Source: Norana najaformis
Lineage: Eukaryota > Annelida > Clitellata > Crassiclitellata > Hormogastridae
Direction: 5' to 3'
Assembly: GCA_964023275.1 (NCBI GenBank)
Contig: OZ029922.1
Span: 1,818,741-1,882,740, forward strand
DNA: 64,000 nucleotides
Positions 23,401-52,944 of the stretch are shown piece by piece. A program made the translations under genes and the position numbers. The stretch's first letter is position 1; each line of letters starts with the position of its first letter. The notes under the pieces were generated by a model. It saw only the letters and a program-made list of their open reading frames with translations, was not told the origin of the DNA and did no database searches.

Positions 23401-26159
23401 GAAGATTTATAAAGCTCTAGTTAATGAAACTTAATGCACCACAAAAGCGCTAACAGCAGTTGGCTCAGTCCGATGACGAGAAAAGGTGAGTCTTCAACTT
23501 CTTCCGAAAGCATTCAATGGAGAGATCCGGGGTTCGTAGTTCGGTCGGTAGCGCATTCCACACCATAGGGCCGGATACGCCGAACGTTCTTGTGTGCGCG
23601 ACATTGGCCCTACCAGACCAGATCGTAGCTTAGTGCAGAGCGCAGCCGAGACCGACCAGGGACCGAGGAAGCCGGAACGCAGTCGCGAGACAAATATGAG
23701 GGCGCCAATCCATGTAGGCACTTGTAGACTAGCATCACCACTTTGAAAGTAATCCTTTTGCGGACAGGCAACCAGCGTAGATCTTGTAGAACAGGCGTTG
23801 TTTTGGATTGAGCAACTAAGCGCAGGTGTCATCTCGAATCACTTATATTCACAAGTCTTTAAGTCATTTGTCATATAGATAATACTTCTTCAAGCATTTG
23901 ATTCTGGAAGAATAAATAAGAATAGATCTGTAACTCACTTGCAACACCTTTGACGACATAGCTGGACTCCGTGTCTCCCACACCAATCTGAGACAGGGCT
24001 GCCTTAAATCTGTCTACAAGCTCCCGTAGTTCCCCAATGGTGTCCTTCTACAATATTTACATGTAGTACCTTAAAAAATATTTCTATCTTCAACCCTTTA
24101 ACGACCGCAGAAATTTTTTCACCTACCCCCTCACGACAGCACATTTTTGTCAAAAACGGCAAAAAAATAAATAAATAAACTTGTGATATCTCTGTCAGTT
24201 TTTTACATGCAGACGTAAGGTAAGCACCATTCTTTAGTATTTTATCTCCTCTTCCCATTCATCTGTCAAGTTTTTGAAAAAATAAATTTTGGGGTACCCA
24301 AAGTTGCCCCAAAGTGTACCCCCAAAACATTGCTACATTTTAATCATCAACACAGTCTATAAAAACATTTTGAATAAAAACATATACTAATTGAGCATAA
24401 AAAATCTGCAGAAATTGTTGCCAGATAGAACCAAACAGAATTTTTTTTAATATTTTCATAAATGAAAAAGATGTAAATTTTTTAGTATTTAAACCATTGT
24501 CGTAAAAACTGAAGAAAATTAAAGGAAAAAGGCTAGAAGTAAAACAGATTGAACTTATGATATCTCTGCTGGTTTTTGACATGTATTCATAAGGTAAATA
24601 CCATTCTTTAGAATTTTATCTCCTCTTTTCATTTATCTGTCAAGTTTTTTGGGGAAAAATTTTTCTGGGTACCCAAAGTTGCCCCAACTGTACCCCAAAA
24701 AAGTTACTATATTTTTATCTTCAAGACAGTCTACAACAAATTTTTAAATGACAACATAGATTAATTGAGCACAAAATTGTGCAGAAATTGTTGCCAGATA
24801 GAACCAAACAGAAATTTAAAAATACTTTCATAACTGAAAGAGATACAATTTTTTCAGTATTTAGACCGTTGTCATAAAAACTGAAGAAAATTACAGGAAA
24901 AGCCTAAAAGCAAAACAAATTGAACTTGTGACATCTCTGTCAGTGTTTGACATACAGACATAAAGTAAACAACGTTCTTTATAATTTTATTTTCTCTTCC
25001 AATCTGTAAATTCAATTTCTCAACACAACATTTTCTGGGTAACCGAACACTGACCCACAATCGCCGCAGGCATAGGCCTACAGCGGATGCCATTGTTATA
25101 AAACTCCATATCAATGTGCGATTCGTTCATTTCACATTGCCGACAGACTTGTTTGATCCATCTGACACGTTTTATTCATTAGAAGAATCACAGCTATCGC
25201 TAATATACGACCATTCGTCGATCAATCGGCGAATTTCTTCCTCCGGTAAACAACACTTTGCCATTTTTGGACATTTAAATATCCATTTATAGCTACACGC
25301 TGGCCGATTTAAATGCCTGTTTTGATTGGTTGTTTTTTTATATTTTGAGGCATTTTCCAGGGATTCCGCTGATTTACAAAATATGGATTAAAATTATACC
25401 TATTTCCCTAAATGACGTAGAATTCTAAAATTATAAGGACTACAAATAAACAATAGGATATTATATGACTAGCCCCACCTACTACCATTTAGTATTGTGC
25501 GGCCGGTAATGAGCTAAAATTTAAGAAGAAAAACAGCAGTCCCTTAAGCCAACCCTGAGCCACGAGTAGGAAGTGATAGCAACTTCATTTTTTGCCTCAG
25601 CATATGAGGGCGGGTGGCCACTTTTCGCTCTCACAGCCTGATCTAATGTACGGTCAGCGTACTCACTAGATAGTCAATTTTGCTTTCAAATCACCAGACT
25701 TACCAGAATATTTGTATTCATTTCAGTCAATACATTAAATATTATTAGATTTTATTACAACAGAAATTGTGATTATCCAAAATTAAAACCTTTGATTGTT
25801 CAAAAACAAAATCTTTGATTGTTTAAAACCCAGACCTGTGGTTGTTCATGCATCTTACAACTGACTTTTTTGCAACTTGACTAGAACATCAGACAGCAAT
25901 GAAAATGAAATTCTTTGATCAGAAATCATAAAACATAAAACATCTTATGTGAAAAAGCCTACTAACTGCAGTGGATTTAGCAGCTGCCTTCTTGTTTTCC
26001 TTATCAGACGTTTTAACTTTCTTATCTGAAGATTCAGCTTCTGCACTGCTGCTGCTGTCTTCGTCAGACATTTCGACTTCATTCTCCGACACATCAATTT
26101 CGCTGCTGTCGTAGTCGGCAGATTCAAGTTCCATGTCACTGCTGTCATTGTCAGACATT
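14476..26159 (-). CDS. NOC2L: Nucleolar complex protein 2 homolog (NOC2L)
   Basis: Noc2-family HEAT-type protein that works with Noc1/Noc3 in 60S pre-ribosome maturation and nuclear export; the human protein is also called NIR. Exons on the minus strand: 26159-25967, 24047-23939, 23217-23057, 22361-22251, 21349-21236, 20307-20062, 19538-19396, 18207-18090, 17385-17280, 16374-16231, 15746-15633 and 14832-14476; phases agree where both sides are known. Landmarks matching human NOC2L: KMVDLWSSEEETLRVIAL, NSKFTTVKSLPFINYMKQ, AVFNWQFLHSLSLWM, QSARYYPV, MCNFDVTLRVSK, IKEFIKKCRV. Both termini are acidic; the last exon encodes a long Asp/Glu/Ser tract ending in KKKRMKFR. The most distal exon has a good acceptor right before its ATG, so it may be internal. 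The conserved N-terminal DPEFYKFL block was not found. A short gap in the alignment between 16374 and 17280 may hide one more exon. Confidence 0.93.
14875..15010 (+). repeat. tRNA-derived SINE head with TGTA microsatellite
   Basis: gcagtccaatggttagcg (A-box-like) and ggggttcaaatcct (B-box) are spaced as in a tRNA. A (TGTA)n tract follows at 14945-14990. Confidence 0.65.
15160..15330. repeat. LINE tail and SINE-C fragment
   Basis: aagcgcttctgatgag, then gtggtgctttataaattc and a ttacaatt run at 15165-15230, form a LINE-type tail. At 15280-15310, gctgaggctaagaaaatgaa is the reverse complement of the SINE-C core. Confidence 0.6.
15815..16140 (+). mobile_element. Non-LTR retrotransposon C-terminal fragment
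   Basis: The plus-strand translation reads KWAGHVLRMEENRNPKKIF, then GRPKRRWIDCLEEDL, a box common at the C-terminus of RTE-like and related LINE ORF2 proteins. It ends in a stop and a (CATGA)n tract at about 16115-16137. It lies in an intron of NOC2L, antisense to it. Confidence 0.75.
17520..17890. repeat. CTAAAGGGTCTAAG-type minisatellite
   Basis: Variable units of about 9-15 bases (tctaaagggtctaag, ctaaatggtctaagc) fill 370 bases of a NOC2L intron. Both strands are open, giving Lys/Ser-like and Leu/Asp-like ORFs. These are artefacts of a repeat whose length is often a multiple of three. Confidence 0.85.
18480..18715 (-). repeat. SINE-B fragments
   Basis: On the minus strand, gaccttgcgcaaggcattc and a caccatcaatttattc segment, and a second piece at 18615-18665, match the 3' half of SINE-B copies. 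Confidence 0.5.
18715..19010 (-). repeat. SINE-A copy
   Basis: cggcccttgagctgacaat, a long shared middle, and a tRNA-like end (ggctcgaacccacaatcg at 18959) match the copies at 19745-20015 and 10930-11215 in reverse orientation. Confidence 0.75.
19060..19300 (+). mobile_element. LINE C-terminal fragment
   Basis: The plus translation reads LNWIPEGKQRKGRPRKNW, then, after one frame change, MSWDEAGRLAVNRDKWRSC. This is the classic C-terminal end of RTE/L1-like ORF2 proteins. It is frameshifted and lies in a NOC2L intron, antisense to the gene. Confidence 0.75.
19575..20015 (-). repeat. Two SINE-A copies in tandem
   Basis: A truncated copy (19575-19745) is followed by a fuller copy (19745-20015), both on the minus strand. 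Both share cccttgagcc and aatcccaaggtcctggatac-like segments. The second ends about 50 bases before the 3' border of NOC2L exon 20307-20062. Confidence 0.75.
20465..20655 (+). repeat. SINE-B, full-length copy
   Basis: The head has gtagccaaatggttagag (A-box) and caggttcaagcc (B-box). The body is ggactttgagcaagtccttc and cagcagcatcaactgatgct, and the tail gatagtggtgcttaac ends in an (aat)n run. This tRNA-derived family recurs throughout the window. Confidence 0.8.
20660..21010. other. Open stretch in NOC2L intron, unknown
   Basis: A plus-strand frame of about 115 codons (from the ATG near 20681 to the stop at 21013) and an 85-codon antisense frame overlap. No family is recognised. The plus frame is lysine-rich and begins right after a SINE tail, so a mobile-element origin is more likely than a gene. 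Confidence 0.3.
20985..21165 (+). repeat. SINE-C fragment
   Basis: gaagtgtcacgctgaggt, cattttcttaacctcggcat and gactgcacggtcagtttgc match the SINE-C body at 25535-25680 and 58845-59105. Confidence 0.65.
22795..22950 (+). repeat. Short tandem repeat, 40-50 bp
   Basis: agcagtaagcatcatccc and cttaagcttaaaaatattta recur three times at 22845-22945. A shorter duplicate (tgctagtatgaatgc) lies at 22798-22835. Confidence 0.7.
23365..23840 (-). mobile_element. LINE relic, ORF2 C-terminus
   Basis: On the minus strand, broken frames read ANVAHTRTFGVSGPMVWNAL, then PTELRTPDLSIECFRKKLKT, the usual C-terminal box of CR1/L2-like ORF2. The 3' tail carries gctttataaatc and a (TAA)n tract (23370-23395). It sits in a NOC2L intron, same strand as the gene. 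Confidence 0.75.
24085..25520 (-). mobile_element. Possible non-autonomous DNA transposon with a triplicated 370-bp segment
   Basis: Three diverged direct copies of about 370 bases begin near 24186, 24558 and 24928 (gatatctctgtcag, then ttctttagtattttatctcc, then gggtacccaaagttgcccca). Near 25265-25175, a minus-strand ORF starts MAKCCLPEEEIRRLIDEWSY and is acidic-Ser-rich, like the N-terminus of piggyBac-type transposases. The outer ends are loosely inverted (ttaacgaccgca versus ttaccggccgca). The family assignment is an inference from these weak signs. It lies in a NOC2L intron. Confidence 0.4.
25535..25680 (+). repeat. SINE-C copy
   Basis: agcagtcccttaagccaacc, cttcattttttgcctcagc and tgtacggtcagcgtactcac match the better copy at 58845-59105, here in the opposite orientation. 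Confidence 0.75.
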
Positions 26160-27840
26160 CTGAAAGTAGTTTGTCAAAATCCTATGCATGACGTGCATTT
26201 CTACTTACATTTTAAATTCAGTGACTTTAACAACAGATACATCGTTGATATCTGGATTTCATACAATAAACACGTAAGTATTAGAAAGTTAAAAACAGAA
26301 TTTTTACACAATGTTAAGGAGAAAAAGACCTATTAAATCCAAGCTTATTGGTTATTTGGACAAATATAAATCCAGATGGCAGTGTGTTGGAAACAGAAAA
26401 GCTATAACCAAATTAGTTGAGGTTTTCAGCTCAGCAGAATCATGTTGTGGTATAACCTTTCGGACTTTGATTTGGAACTGAATGCAAACCTTACAAGGCC
26501 GATTGATTTTGATTCAACAAAAATCAGTAAATAAAAGCAAATTTTTATGACTTAGCATTTTCAAGAGTTGAATAAAGAATGATCGAGAGGGTGCATAGTG
26601 AATCCCCGAAACGAATTTCGACTGGATCCCCCAAACTGATTTTCTAAGTTCAACCCGGATTCGCGAAAATTAAGGATTTTTTTCCTGAAAGTCAATGTCA
26701 GCACGACGGGATGGCATGTTATTACATGGGGGAACACTGAGATACTGAGAAGTTCGGCAACGATTGCCGATTAGATAGTCCATACAAGTTTTCGGGATTT
26801 CGACCGCTTTCTATAAAATTGTTTTTGGGAAATCGGGCTGTTGTATATTTTCAGCTCTTTCGGGGATTCGGGACGACCCCAATCAAGATCATGATTATGG
26901 TAATCTCCACGTGTAGCTCTTAGTGCAAATCTGAAATCGCAGTTATGTCTTACACATGTAAGCCTTTACTTAGCCACATGCACAACAAAAAAATTGTTTC
27001 ATTTTATCAGATCATATAAAATACATCTAACCTAATTTTTGTTGAAAACGAAAATATACTATAGAAATGAGCGATAATATAAACAACAACAACACGCACA
27101 CTAGCCCATGACTATATATCACCGAGTTTAAAAGTCAGACGCAAAGAACCTATCCTGAACCAGATAGTGTAAGAACTATATATTCTCAAAGTAATGTAAT
27201 GTAAAATAATCGCAAAAAGGTTTCAGCGTCAAATAAAAGCTGCGTCATAGAAACCAGATTATCCAGAGAATTCAAGCCAATTTACAAGTCAGATGCTTAT
27301 TGCTGCTTGTATGTGGAGATTATGGAAGGATGGTAAAAGAAGGGAATCCGGTTGCGGCAAACTTTTAAAAAGTTTTCGAAATTAGAAAAGCCAATGATAT
27401 TAGGGGATACGATATCTGATGTTTAATAAAAGTGTCAATTTGCGCCCCCTTAGTTAAATTTAACGTGCCTGCATTACTGTTTTTAAAAGCTCATTCTCAG
27501 CCTCCCTTCACTTCAGCTCCCAGTGTCACTTGCCCATTTTCTGCTCACACCGCTGCGAGCAGCGTGTTTGCTTTTCGCTCATCTTAACGATACCTCAAAT
27601 TCATGACACCTCGTTGCATGTTATACCTGAAATGTCGTCTTCGTTGCATGGGTTTTCGTGGTTTTAATAAACTGAAACGGGTTTTCCGCAGTTTCGCTGA
27701 CGTTCGAAAACAATCAAACTGCCGTGTCATTGCATGCTTTGCATGACTAAGCAACTGCCTGAATCAACCCTCGCATAGGCCGAGTACGTCAACATCTAAA
27801 TATATCGCCCAATCGCTTGCCAAGATTATGTTAACGTCGC
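26160..27840. other. Intergenic region between NOC2L and polyubiquitin
   Basis: Any missing 5' exon and the promoter of NOC2L should lie here on the minus strand, divergent from the polyubiquitin promoter. I could not fix an exon by eye. It contains a MITE-like element (26589-26880). Confidence 0.5.
26589..26880. mobile_element. MITE-like element with terminal inverted repeats
   Basis: The left end gggtgcatagtgaatccccg and the right end cggggattcgggacgacccc are inverted over about 23 bases; the inner 11 (aatccccgaaa) are identical. Flanks gatcgaga and aatcaaga could be a diverged 8-bp target duplication. No ORF is seen in the 292 bases, so it would be non-autonomous. Confidence 0.55.
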
Positions 27841-27854
27841 AGATTTCTTTGAAG

Positions 27855-27945
27855 GAGGCGGGGCTTCGAGAACATTCGCGTATGTTCATTGTTTTGCATA
27901 AATCTGCATAAAAGGCCGAGCGTTAACATTGTGAAGTCATATCTT
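27855..27945 (+). promoter_or_regulatory. Polyubiquitin core promoter with heat-shock element
   Basis: A GC box-like aggcggggc (27856-27864) touches a perfect three-unit heat-shock element, ttcgagaacattc, at 27865-27877 (TTC-nn-GAA-nn-TTC). A TATA box cataaaagg follows at about 27907-27915. This predicts a start near 27940, in line with stress-inducible polyubiquitin genes of other animals. Confidence 0.75.
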
Positions 27946-28050
27946 TGTCCGCAGTTGAGAGAGGAAGTTGAACGTTAGAAATCGCCGACGAGCATCGCAA
28001 TTACTTCAAAGCTACGAGAAAATTCGAAGAAATTTGTCCTCAGAATACAA
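27940..28050 (+). other. Polyubiquitin non-coding first exon
   Basis: From the predicted start to the donor acaa|gtaagt at 28051. The intron 28051-28618 ends in tctttttcag, ten bases before the coding ATG. A 5'UTR intron is usual for polyubiquitin genes. Confidence 0.7.
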
Positions 28051-28595
28051 GTAAGTTACAGTGTTGTTCTATGTGCCGATTATTTCAGCCTTGAGATAAA
28101 ATTTATCCGTGTTAGATGGAGAACTGTGCATGTTTTATTGTGATGTGGAGTCTAGCCCGTAGTTCCGTTTTTCTCGCCACTGTTGTCACGGAGACAGTAG
28201 CTTTCAGCATTTGCTTAAACTGTAAATGTAGGTTATTCCTTGGTAGTTGGTTGGCGTAATATCATCGTTACTCAAAATCATTAATATTGTCTACAAAAAG
28301 TGGCGATTTTTAAAACGTGCAGAGTCGTATTGTAAGTGTTTTTCCTGGCTGGGTCTGCAGCGTAAGCACAAATCTTAGAATTTCTCTAAACATATTATAT
28401 GACACTAGGGTTATTATTGTTATAGTGCCACAAATTATGGGCGCGATTATCTGTAGCGCATAAACGGACTTGGCTAACTTAAAGAAATGACGTTTTGAAA
28501 ATTTCTTTAACTACAACTTTAACAAAATGAGGTATGGGCAGTTTATGACATAGGAAACAATGAAATGGCATCCGGAAGCATTGAACTGCTAGTAA

Positions 28596-30461
<1,866 letters not shown>

Positions 30462-30665
30462 ATACCTTTGTTACATCCAAGATAACTAACAACAGTTGAC
30501 TTCTGCTGTAGTGTTCACTTTTATGTTGGCAAAGTTTTTTGATTTTTTTTATGCAAACATTTTTGGTTACTGCAAAATTTATTCCAAGATTTTTATGTAT
30601 ATGCTTGTATCTGCTATACTTGTTTGAATGAATTTGGTCACTTATACATCTCTGCCATACTTATT

Positions 30666-30675
30666 TGAATAAATT
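30666..30675 (+). terminator. Polyadenylation signal of polyubiquitin
   Basis: aataaa in gaataaatttgg lies about 207 bases after the stop. A near copy (gaatgaatttgg) lies at about 30625. Confidence 0.6.
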
Positions 30676-30689
30676 TGGTTGTTTATATT

Positions 30690-33600
30690 ACAGTGTGAAT
30701 AATATTTTACCTGACTGGTCTTTTCTGCCTCTATGTTGACATTGTCTTCTGTAAACCTTGTACAATAGTGGAGAAGTTTTGTGGCACCATAAATCCATTA
30801 CTAAAATTGCTTGTGTGGGACTGGGGCAGTTGGGACAAGGGAGGACATTGACAACGTTGATCTTGACCATTGCATGCTGACAGCAATGCAAATTTCAGTG
30901 TGGCAAGGGTAACCGAAACGTAAATGGTTTGAAAACGTACAACATACTGAACTCTCTCCTTAAAACTGCTTCCACTAAAAGACCAATTTGAGAATTAAGT
31001 AAAATGTTAAAATAGTAAAGTTTACAAGATGTGCAAACTCCTTGGAAGCGCTGGTAAAAAAAATGTTGACAAAACTTGCTTGCATGACCACTGCTGGGAA
31101 CAAAATATTTGAGTAACAACCATGAAAACTGGAGGGCCAAGGTACTGCAGATGACCTGGAAATTGTGCATTGGTTACACAGCTTGCTACTGAATGGGTTC
31201 ACTGTGCTCCCAAGTGTCGTACACACGGCATCAATCGGCTTAATGCTGTGTATACAATGCATCATCTGTGTTTGGTACAGCTTACACCACTGACACCCAG
31301 TTAAAGGACAGTGCTCCTAAATTTCATGAAAGGAGCAGTAACAGACATGCCCAGGAAACCACTATTAAGCAAAAACCTGCTTAAAATTTCTTGTGGCTTG
31401 TTGGAGAATAAAACCTACCTGTAGGATAAAAGAAACTTCATATTAAGCCACAGCAGTGTTTATAATGGTTCTGTTTACTAACAAACTAGGTGAAGCCAAA
31501 ATGGCAGTCCGCTAGGCTTGTTTCTTGTACTCGGGTAGCAGTATACGTACTTTGATGCCAGTGGCATCACGATACAAAAAACAACCACCACACGCTACAT
31601 TATCTGAACCTTATTCTCATAAACTGCAATGCAAGCAACTTCTGTTACACTTCAGGAAAATCCAGACTCCTGTTGAAGGATAATTTAATGGTGCCTGTTT
31701 CTTTGTTAGACCCAGACAGGCTTAAACAGATATATTATTGAATAACGATGGGGCTATATAATACAATTCTTTATAATTACTCTTAAGTACTTGGAAATGG
31801 TATTCGAGTACATGTGCAGACCTTACATCGCTCATGTATTAACCTGTAAATAGTGGATAGGTTGTACGCATCAATGGATATGCAAAATACAGGCCATGCA
31901 ATCCAAACATATTTCTTACTTGGCCTACATGTTTATACTGGTGGGGGTTTGAGTGATGGCGTGACTGCATATGTTTAATGTTCCATGACCAAAGGTGTTT
32001 GTACTTCGGCTTCACTTGCCTATTGGAAATACACTGCAAGGCCAAATTGTTATAGTCCATTGGATCCAAATTCCAAAAGCACCTGTCCATCCATGGCTTC
32101 GGTCAATGCACAATTTAAACCAGTTTTACGCTCACGGCATTCTAATTTAAATGCACATATATTAAACTCTCTGTGTAAGCTAAGCAATCGATCAATATGC
32201 ATTGTTTAAAACTGCACCAGGCCTGTTCTCGTCTGACTAAGGTCCATATAGATTAATGTTATGCATACATGAAAAAGCAGCAGACATCCACGACTATACA
32301 TTATACTCTGTGAGTGGGGGGCCTAAAAACAATCATTTTGTATGCTTTTTTGGTAGCTGCTTGTTGAGTCACCACTATTTTTCATCTCACGACCGTGTTA
32401 AGTCTCCGACAATCTGATTTTTGCGATCAGACAAAACATTCGACTTAATTGTATGTTTATTGAATCACTTCATAATCTGTCATCGATTAACATACAAAAT
32501 ACAATGTTGGCAAATCTTCAAATAAGAGCACAATAAAACTGTTGACTGCACGGGCCTTATTCTCTGCTGTAGGTCAAAGGTCAAGGCTTTGGAGTCTTCC
32601 ATGATAACGTGCGCTGTATTTATAGAGTGTAGGACAACGGGCACATTATAGAAAAGTTGTGCGTGCGTTACAAACAAATTAAAACCATAAGTGCCAAAAC
32701 CATAATAGATTTCATTTAGTAATTAGATATATATATTTTTACGCGTTGTCAGCACCACCCATTATCGCCTGAGTTCAAATAAAATACAAACATAAATAAT
32801 GGCTACAATTTTGAGGTATATGCTCTTCAGAAGATACTTCTGCTAAAATTAGCAGAGCTTCTGGCTTTGTTACTGGGATTTTCCTATTCTAGCAGGAGTG
32901 TGAACTCTTCTAAAATCCGGTCAGTGGCTTCAACTATTTGTTACATTTATATAAACGACATTGTTAATAACTGATATAATCCAAAAAATTCAAAAATAGC
33001 GACTATTAAACCGCAGCGATTATTGTAGATAATGGTAAACGACAAAGAAATGTAATTACTTAAACCTGTCGCATGTTCTCAACATTGTTAACTTAGATAC
33101 ATACTCAACTAGAGTTTCTATTTGGTAGAACTCTCCTTAATTAACTCTAGACTAATTATTGGACCCTGTTGTAAATCCTACCAACGGAATTCAAAAGCTG
33201 CACAAAAACGTTGTCAAAGAATACAAGAATAGAAAGAGGGTGGAGCGTGAGAGTAAAAAAGAAACTATCGCATCAAGTACGTACATTTTTTTAAAGTTTC
33301 GTAGAAAGGTGGAAAAGGAAATTGGATTTCTGTTTTATATTTTCCCATGATGAAGAACAGCAGCTTTATATTTGTTTGGTTGAAAAACATTGTAATTAAT
33401 TAACATCGCGGCGATTGCGTTTTTTAAGCAGATATGCTGTACCACGGCACCGAGTTCAGAGTTAAATATTCTATGAATTGCCTTAGTTCTAGTTAAGTCG
33501 TGTGAAAAACCTAAAAGCCAAAATTTCTCTTCAAAAAAGTAAGCTTTTATACCTCTGTTCAAAACTGACTTATTATACAGACATTTATCTCGCCCCAGTT

Positions 33601-36208
33601 TATGAAATCACTTCAAAGCTGCGGTCATCTGGAAAACGTCTTCAGTTACTTGGAAAATGAGATTAACGTATTATGTAGCATATTAATTGGTATAAACTAT
33701 AATTTTATAATAAATTTGTTTGTTCAAGTCGGGAGCGCCACTGTTTCCTAAGTGGCGCTTTATAAATGTTCGTTTACAATTTACAATTTACAATCATAAT
33801 AGGCCACAATGAGTCAACAGTATAGGTAGAAGCCGTGCGGACTGACCTTCTGGATATCGACCTGATTGTGGCTTGGTTTTGGTGTGCCATCGGTTGATGC
33901 CTTGTGCATTAGACACTGGCGCATTAGAAGTTGCTAATTATTATTATTTTTATTATTTAGATGTTTCCATATTTGTTCGGGGAACCGTTATGACGGCACC
34001 TAGTGCGATTTGAACGTTCCTGACGGGAGGTGGAACTTACCTAGTGACCTATTTACGAAACTAAAATCAACAAAGAGCACTAGCTTTGTTTGCCCAGATG
34101 ATGAGTCGTCCAGGTTGTGGGGCTGGGCTTTCTTCGTTGGGAAGGATTTTTGAGACTTCGTGCTGAGGTAATTTTCGCGGAAAATTTCATCATAACTCGC
34201 CAGAATAACTTATTATTCCGTGTACCAGCACTAGGGTGCTTAACTCGTAGTTGTCGGAATTTCGTTTTTGTTAGCAGGTAATGGATCTAGAGAGCGATCG
34301 ATTGGGGCCTAACTGGTACTTTTTTGTTGGCTATTGGTCGGCTTAAGTAGGCCAGAGTATTTATTTTTCGGTCTTGTAAAGTTTAATAATTATATCGAAA
34401 CTCTCAACATTGCTGTTAAGGAGTCAGATCTTGTGCCACATTGTAAGAGTGAACTTTAGCCAGACACGGATGCGTCTTTTGGGTAAAATCTGGATCACAG
34501 TTCGAGATAAAAAAAAATGCTAAGTGTTAACCCATAAATCCGTACCTGATAGACAAAGTTTTAGCCTCGGATGCAGTTTACTCAGAAGTTTTGAAATTAA
34601 CCTGCGATTGTAGCATTTTATGATCTCGCAGCAGTTTCTGAGGCTTCCAGAAGAAAACAAAGAAGAACAACCATTTTAACACTAAAGTGTCAGAACTTAC
34701 TGAAACTGGGACTGACGACGTTTTAGCAGTGCTTACGACAGCATTCCTTTGTTGTCTAGAGAGGCTAGGCTTATCATATCGTGTGCTTGTCGGATGCAAA
34801 CAAAGGCTACCCACTTACTTACGCACCTTATTAACATGAAACATCTGTTATAATTCCTGCAGCTAAAAGATTTTTATGATGCACCGCTGCTGGTCTTAAG
34901 CATCAGTTATCGGAACCCAGTGCTTTGGGTCAGAAAACAAACAGCGCAGAAAGAAAAAGTGTGAAAATCTCTGCATATTAGGACTCGCCATAATGATTGT
35001 GTATGTGAAACTGTTGCATATGATTTCTCTTTTACGATGTGGTTGCCGATGCTGGCAGCCAGCTGGACAGCAGTCACATGATGGACACTGCTGTTATATC
35101 TGTCATTATTAGAGTGTTGCCACTTGATTTCTCAGATTACTTAATAATAATCTGAGAATTTATATAGCACCTCTGTAATAAGGACTTCTGGAGATTGCCC
35201 CTTATTAGCTCAGGGACCTGAGAAGTGAAGATGAGTGCCTGTGCCTCCCTCGTGTCACAGAGTGGGGTATGGTAGATTTCGATCTGGAATGGTCTCTTCT
35301 TGATTTTTGCCTTCTTAGGCTACTGATCCCCTCTCCCTGTAACTGAAGACTGTTCTGTGGATGAGCGCGTGGAGTGCTTCGGAGTGGGGATATGAGTTGA
35401 TCTGATGTTTAATCATTGGAGAACGGTATTATATAAGTACTTAATTAATAATTAGTTATATGCTGATTTAGTGATAATGCTGAAGAGGTGTAGTATATCA
35501 TCATCATCATTAGTTTTTGACATCAGCTGTTTGGTGACAAAGGGTGCAAATGAATGATCTCCATTCTTTTTTCAGGCATTGTATTATTTACAATTTATGT
35601 TATGTAATTATGTAAATTATATGACGTAATATTGTATTTGTCAATTTATATAGGGCCCATTACAGAGCAAATTACTCAGGGATATTCTGTGAATAATATA
35701 TATTGTTTAACTATCCTCACTGAAACTTGCAGTTGAAGAGAGATTTTTCAGCTTATCCTAAGATCTTTAAAATGCAGCAGATCTTTTTAGATCTGCTGCA
35801 TTTTCTTGAGATGTTTGGAAAAGGTGCTGCATAAATATCTAGCTATATACATATTACATTACATTAGTTTTTATGTAATTGTAAATCTCTGAAATTTCTC
35901 AGTGCCGCACAAAACCTGTGCCAGGTTATACAACAGTGCTTATGTTTTCGTGGTTGTAATGTACCTCAGATTCAGATTTACTGACTTTGTGTGCGTAATA
36001 AGTGCTTTAAGTGTCTGCTTACATACAGTTTACATTACGTTAGTTTCTTATGTTTTCCTGATTGTAATGTCACCTCAGAATCAGATTTACTGATACTTTG
36101 TAATAAGTGCTTTAATTGTGCTTTGGTGTTTTCATTGTAGAATAAGCCAGTTACTGCCATCGTACAAAGTTATTTGATTCTGCGTTTTGTTTGACAAGTT
36201 TCTTGAAA
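30690..36208. other. Long intergenic stretch without a recognisable gene
   Basis: AT-rich, with short ORFs only and no family match on either strand. It contains LINE-type tails (33725-33800, 35145-35200, 35620-35660), SINE-B 3' pieces (33880-33960), a SINE-A piece (35200-35285), a perfect hairpin (35769-35804) and two copies of a cctcagattcagatttactg tail (35965-36010, 36067-36115). Confidence 0.6.
35769..35804. repeat. Perfect inverted repeat, 16-bp arms, TTTT loop
   Basis: aaaatgcagcagatct and agatctgctgcatttt are exact reverse complements separated by four T. It lies in a gene-free region. Confidence 0.9.
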
Positions 36209-52944
<16,736 letters not shown>

